DNA of 64,000 nt from Epithemia pelagica (Eukaryota > Bacillariophyta > Bacillariophyceae > Surirellales > Surirellaceae). Numbering within the stretch: the stretch's first letter is position 1; the number at the start of each line of letters is the position of its first letter. The DNA lies in assembly GCA_946965045.2 (NCBI GenBank), contig OX337232.1:3472001-3536000 (forward strand), given 5' to 3'. Position numbers and translations under genes: made by a program. This document shows positions 60,915-64,000 of this stretch, piece by piece. A model generated the notes under the pieces. The model was not told the DNA's origin. It searched no databases and saw nothing but the letters and a program-made list of their open reading frames with translations.

Positions 60915-63320
60915 ATGCTAATGCAAGACAATAACCACCAATACATTGTCGACTTGGCTGCCAGCCATGTCGACGACAAGGAGCAAGAGGCAGCCGTCTC
61001 TCCCAAAGAACAAGACAACAAGGACCAACAACAACAACACCAAGCACTTTCGCAAAAGAGCCACAATGTGTGGTATCGAAAGTTTTTGAAGCCCTTGATT
61101 CGCGATTCCAGAAAACCCACGTACAAGGACTCGTTCGAGCGACGCATTGTCCATTCCGTGGGAGTGCCCGTGGAGGAAATTGAAGGCCTCCATGCCATGT
61201 TCCAGCCGCACTATCGTCACTATTCGCCCTTGCAGGGTATGATTTTTTCCTACAACAATTTCGTCAACAACTTGTATCGTTATGGTGACGAACAACAAGA
61301 ACCAGCCGTGGCCTTGATTCAACAACTCTTTCATGTTTTGCCCGGAGGCGAGATTCAACCCACTCATGCCGGACGCAATGCTGGTGCACATCTTACACCT
61401 GGATTGATTGGCAACATGTTTGAAGAACTCGAACATGTCAAGGCAGCCGGAGGAGCACAAACACTAGATTCCTTTCGCAGTACCTTTTCTGAACGTTTGG
61501 CCGAGATTATTAGTCAACAACAAGACTACCGGGAAAACACGGAAAAGCTTCAATCCGATGTCGAAAAGGCCGAATTGGCCCTCAAGGAACTGCAACAAAA
61601 GGAGGACGATGCTGCGCAAGTCCGCCAACGCATCAAGGAACTCGAAGGGGACGTCATCAAGGCCAATCGTCATCAAATCAAACGACTCAAAAAGGAACTC
61701 AAAAAAGCGGACGAGACCCGCAAACTCGAAATTGAAGCCGACATTGCCAAACGGAACCACCAAAATGAAGAAACGGAACAAGAACTAGCCGTCCTTCGGA
61801 CGCAAATTGTCACGAGTTTGGATTTCAAACTAGCTCGCAAAGCTCTCAAGCGTGCGCAAGATGCCGTCGACCTGGAACGCCAAAGTCGAGTGGCATTGGC
61901 CCAAGACTTGGCCAAGAGTTTTGCCGTTTACGAGTTTGACTTTCAAGACGCTCCCGTGTCGCACTTGCCCAAACTGTCCACGACGGCCATTTTGTTGTCC
62001 TATCTCTGGCGCAAGTATGACAGCATCAGCGCCTTTGAAGGATACTTTGAAGCCATGGCTCGCATTCAAGCTCTCAATGTACCACTGGCCACCGTCATGG
62101 AACTGGTGCATGCCCATTCTGGCAGTCACAGTTCCGATGACAGCGAGTCCTCGGAACGTGTCGTCCCCACCACAACGACAGATCCCAGTACCAGTCTGGA
62201 GTTGGATTCGAGCAGCAACAACAGTCGCCGGGGCCGCCGTCGAAGACACCTTCGTACCATGGTTTGGTCACCCGCCAAGATTGAACGAGCCGCCCGAATT
62301 ACCACGGGCAATCCGGGAAACAATGATCGTCCTGCGGTAATCATCTTTTCCTACGTCACGTGGGCGGCCTACAGTGAATTTCCCGATTGTGGCGAAACGG
62401 CTCTTCGAAATTTGTTCAACCAATTGGTGTACAATCCCGACACGGGAAAGTTTGACTACCAAGTCTTGGAAGAACTCAAGGAAAAGTACTATCCAGAAAT
62501 GAGTGACTTGCTCATCAACTTTTACAAAAAGAACGACAAGCCTCAAGATTCGGCCAACAGCAGTGTCGCGGTGGAATGGATTGACGTGGTATCCAAGTTG
62601 AATGCGTATCGTGGTTGGACCAAGGACCACGCCATGCACATCAAGTACCGTCGCGAAAAGGAAGAGCAAAACATTGCCAGTCCACTGCACAATGCCCTCA
62701 AGGTCATGAATGCCTTGTTTGGTGTTGTCGATATGGAAGGAGCCGATTTGGTCCATCAGATTGCCGAGCAAATCAATGACCTTCGTGATTTGGACTTGGC
62801 TGTGGACTTGAGTGGGGTCAAGAACGACGGCTTTGGTATCCTGGCGCTTACCGCCGATGGCAAGGTCCGCTACGAACTGCAATCGTACAAACCGGTTCAC
62901 TTTGGCTTTGTCCAAGCGGAACGGCTTAACAACCATTCGGAATCCGTCTTGAGTGCGGGTCGCCGCGAGTTCCGTGCCTTTCGACGTCTCATGAGGCACA
63001 GCAATCTTCCTCCCCGTGCCAGCGACAATACGTCCGAATACTTTCAACAATTGGCCTTGGCCTCCTTGTTTGTCCCCTACACATTGCGTCGCGATACGCT
63101 GGGACGCTTCTTTCGCCATACTCCACCACACTATTCACTCTTGTTTGCCGATTTTGACATCGAAACGCACAAACAAGAGGCCTTGAAATGGGCGTCGTCT
63201 CACGATGACATTGCCCAAGATGCACAGGTTCAAACATTTCTGGAACGCTTGGAGAATTATGTGGAACCCGAGTTTGCTCCCAAGAAAAAAGAAGCGAAAG
63301 CAGAAACGGAACAAGAGTGA
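60915..63320 (+). CDS. Large soluble coiled-coil protein of unknown function (801 aa)
   Basis: First in-frame ATG 60915 (second at 60921). The first ~45 residues are Gln/Asp/Lys-rich. A globular part (YRKFLKPLIRDSRKPTYKD, RRIVHSVGVPVEEIEGL, PLQGMIFSYNNFVNNLYRYG) precedes a strong coiled coil at ~205-305 (KAELALKELQQKE, KRLKKELKKADETRKLEIE). After a Ser-rich spacer and a basic cluster (RRGRRRRHLRT) comes a second domain at ~475-760 with FPDCGETALRNLFNQLVYN, HIKYRREKEEQ and FGILALTADGKVRYE. The Cys in DCGET and later conserved-looking His could suggest a thiol enzyme, but that is inference. No membrane segment or signal is visible. Intronless. Confidence 0.8.
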   Translation: MLMQDNNHQYIVDLAASHVDDKEQEAAVSPKEQDNKDQQQQHQALSQKSHNVWYRKFLKPLIRDSRKPTYKDSFERRIVHSVGVPVEEIEGLHAMFQPHYRHYSPLQGMIFSYNNFVNNLYRYGDEQQEPAVALIQQLFHVLPGGEIQPTHAGRNAGAHLTPGLIGNMFEELEHVKAAGGAQTLDSFRSTFSERLAEIISQQQDYRENTEKLQSDVEKAELALKELQQKEDDAAQVRQRIKELEGDVIKANRHQIKRLKKELKKADETRKLEIEADIAKRNHQNEETEQELAVLRTQIVTSLDFKLARKALKRAQDAVDLERQSRVALAQDLAKSFAVYEFDFQDAPVSHLPKLSTTAILLSYLWRKYDSISAFEGYFEAMARIQALNVPLATVMELVHAHSGSHSSDDSESSERVVPTTTTDPSTSLELDSSSNNSRRGRRRRHLRTMVWSPAKIERAARITTGNPGNNDRPAVIIFSYVTWAAYSEFPDCGETALRNLFNQLVYNPDTGKFDYQVLEELKEKYYPEMSDLLINFYKKNDKPQDSANSSVAVEWIDVVSKLNAYRGWTKDHAMHIKYRREKEEQNIASPLHNALKVMNALFGVVDMEGADLVHQIAEQINDLRDLDLAVDLSGVKNDGFGILALTADGKVRYELQSYKPVHFGFVQAERLNNHSESVLSAGRREFRAFRRLMRHSNLPPRASDNTSEYFQQLALASLFVPYTLRRDTLGRFFRHTPPHYSLLFADFDIETHKQEALKWASSHDDIAQDAQVQTFLERLENYVEPEFAPKKKEAKAETEQE

Positions 63321-63805
63321 GACCATCATTGCCTGGATCTCATGAGATCCATTTTTTTTGAACTGCGGGACAGTTTGCATCTTTTGGCGCCTTGTTATAC
63401 CTGCTTTCCCGCATGTTCCTACTGCTCCCATATGGAGTGCATACATGCACTTGAGGAGCGCTCGCAAGGATGTAGGAACTGAACCAAAAGAAGACGCTTG
63501 TTTAGGGTACATGACCTTAGACAAAATGACCAGCAATGCATATAATAGTAATTGTTTGATTCCAATTTGCCGCTTTGGATCGAAAGTCCTCGTGTTTAGT
63601 GTAGGAATATCACCATGTTAACAGGGTGTGGAGAGACAATCAGGACTTTTGTTCCATATCGGCCTATTATTTGTCCTCTCCTTGACCGACGGCTGGTGCC
63701 CAGTAGATAGTTTGTGTCATGAGTCATGATGTGAGTCCCGCGCCATTGTGGGCCCTGACGGGCTCGCGCACCAGAGCGAGCATCGAGAAAAGTCCCGCCA
63801 CTTTT
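63321..63805. other. Intergenic, no gene seen
   Basis: 3' flank of the coiled-coil gene; no convincing coding frame. Confidence 0.5.
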
Positions 63806-64000
63806 CATCTTTTGTCCCAAAGGTTGTTCCAAAAATTCATCGAAGCATCGAAGACCGAAGCGTCCATGATATTGCCTTGATCACGACGTCTCCTGAAAGC
63901 CTTGTTAAATAGTTTTTCGAAGCATATGATGTCTGGGATGTCGAGGAGGCACGTCGAATTCTGGATGAGAATGGTGAGACCATTGCAAAAACACTTGACT
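63806..64000 (+). pseudogene. Possible coding fragment running off the right edge
   Basis: One plus-strand frame reads VPKIHRSIEDRSVHDIALI, TTSPESLVK, a TAG at 63907, then FFEAYDVWDVEEARRILDE and NGETIAKTLD to the edge. The amphipathic C-terminal part looks protein-like. Whether this is a broken gene, or a real gene starting nearby, cannot be judged. Confidence 0.25.

Overview
The window looks like a transposon-rich stretch of a diatom nuclear genome, most likely a raphid pennate. The evidence is: short (67-104 nt) GT-AG introns in two genes, a membrane cyclase-phosphodiesterase fusion of the kind known from diatoms, intronless housekeeping genes (ATG7, a family-25-like glycosyltransferase), and three Ty1/copia elements with diatom CoDi-like polyproteins. 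Species assignment is inference; no rRNA or organelle marker is present.

Layout. 1-1300: a partial lysine-rich gene (-) and a divergent hypothetical gene (+). 1922-26532: a tandem segmental duplication. Copy 1 (1922-8707) holds an intact six-exon nucleotide cyclase/PDE gene (-). Copy 2 (9007-26532) holds its paralogue, broken by a frameshift, a 1.9 kb insert and a 6.1 kb copia element placed inside an exon. The downstream flank of copy 2 also took a 473 bp MITE, a 2.0 kb TIR element carrying a decayed ubiquitin-protease fragment, and a 1.2 kb TIR element. Because copy 1 is the empty site, insertion boundaries can be read to the base; conversely copy 1 carries a Penelope-like fragment that copy 2 lacks. 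27403-29951: a Crypton-type recombinase gene followed by a 42-47 bp satellite. 30651-31153: a hAT-like MITE. 31531-35530: ATG7 (+) and a convergent glycosyltransferase (-). 35635-48445: a tyrosine-recombinase element with split direct repeats (A1-ORF-B1-A2-B2), itself split by an 8.4 kb copia element. 48613-59154: a 10.5 kb copia element with an unusually long Pol extension containing predicted membrane segments. 59356-60010: a truncated duplicate of the ATG7 3' end. 60915-63320: a large coiled-coil protein of unknown function.

Host genes make up only a small part of the sequence: a signalling enzyme making and destroying a cyclic nucleotide, an autophagy E1 enzyme, a secretory-pathway glycosyltransferase and several unknowns. 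The rest is mobile DNA. The three copia elements have nearly identical LTR pairs (about 99% or more by eye) and perfect 5 bp target duplications, so they are recent. The observations most worth following are the recombinase element that keeps the split-repeat layout of DIRS-order retrotransposons but shows no reverse transcriptase, and the copia element whose Pol begins with about 1,090 residues of acidic, membrane-spanning and basic sequence.
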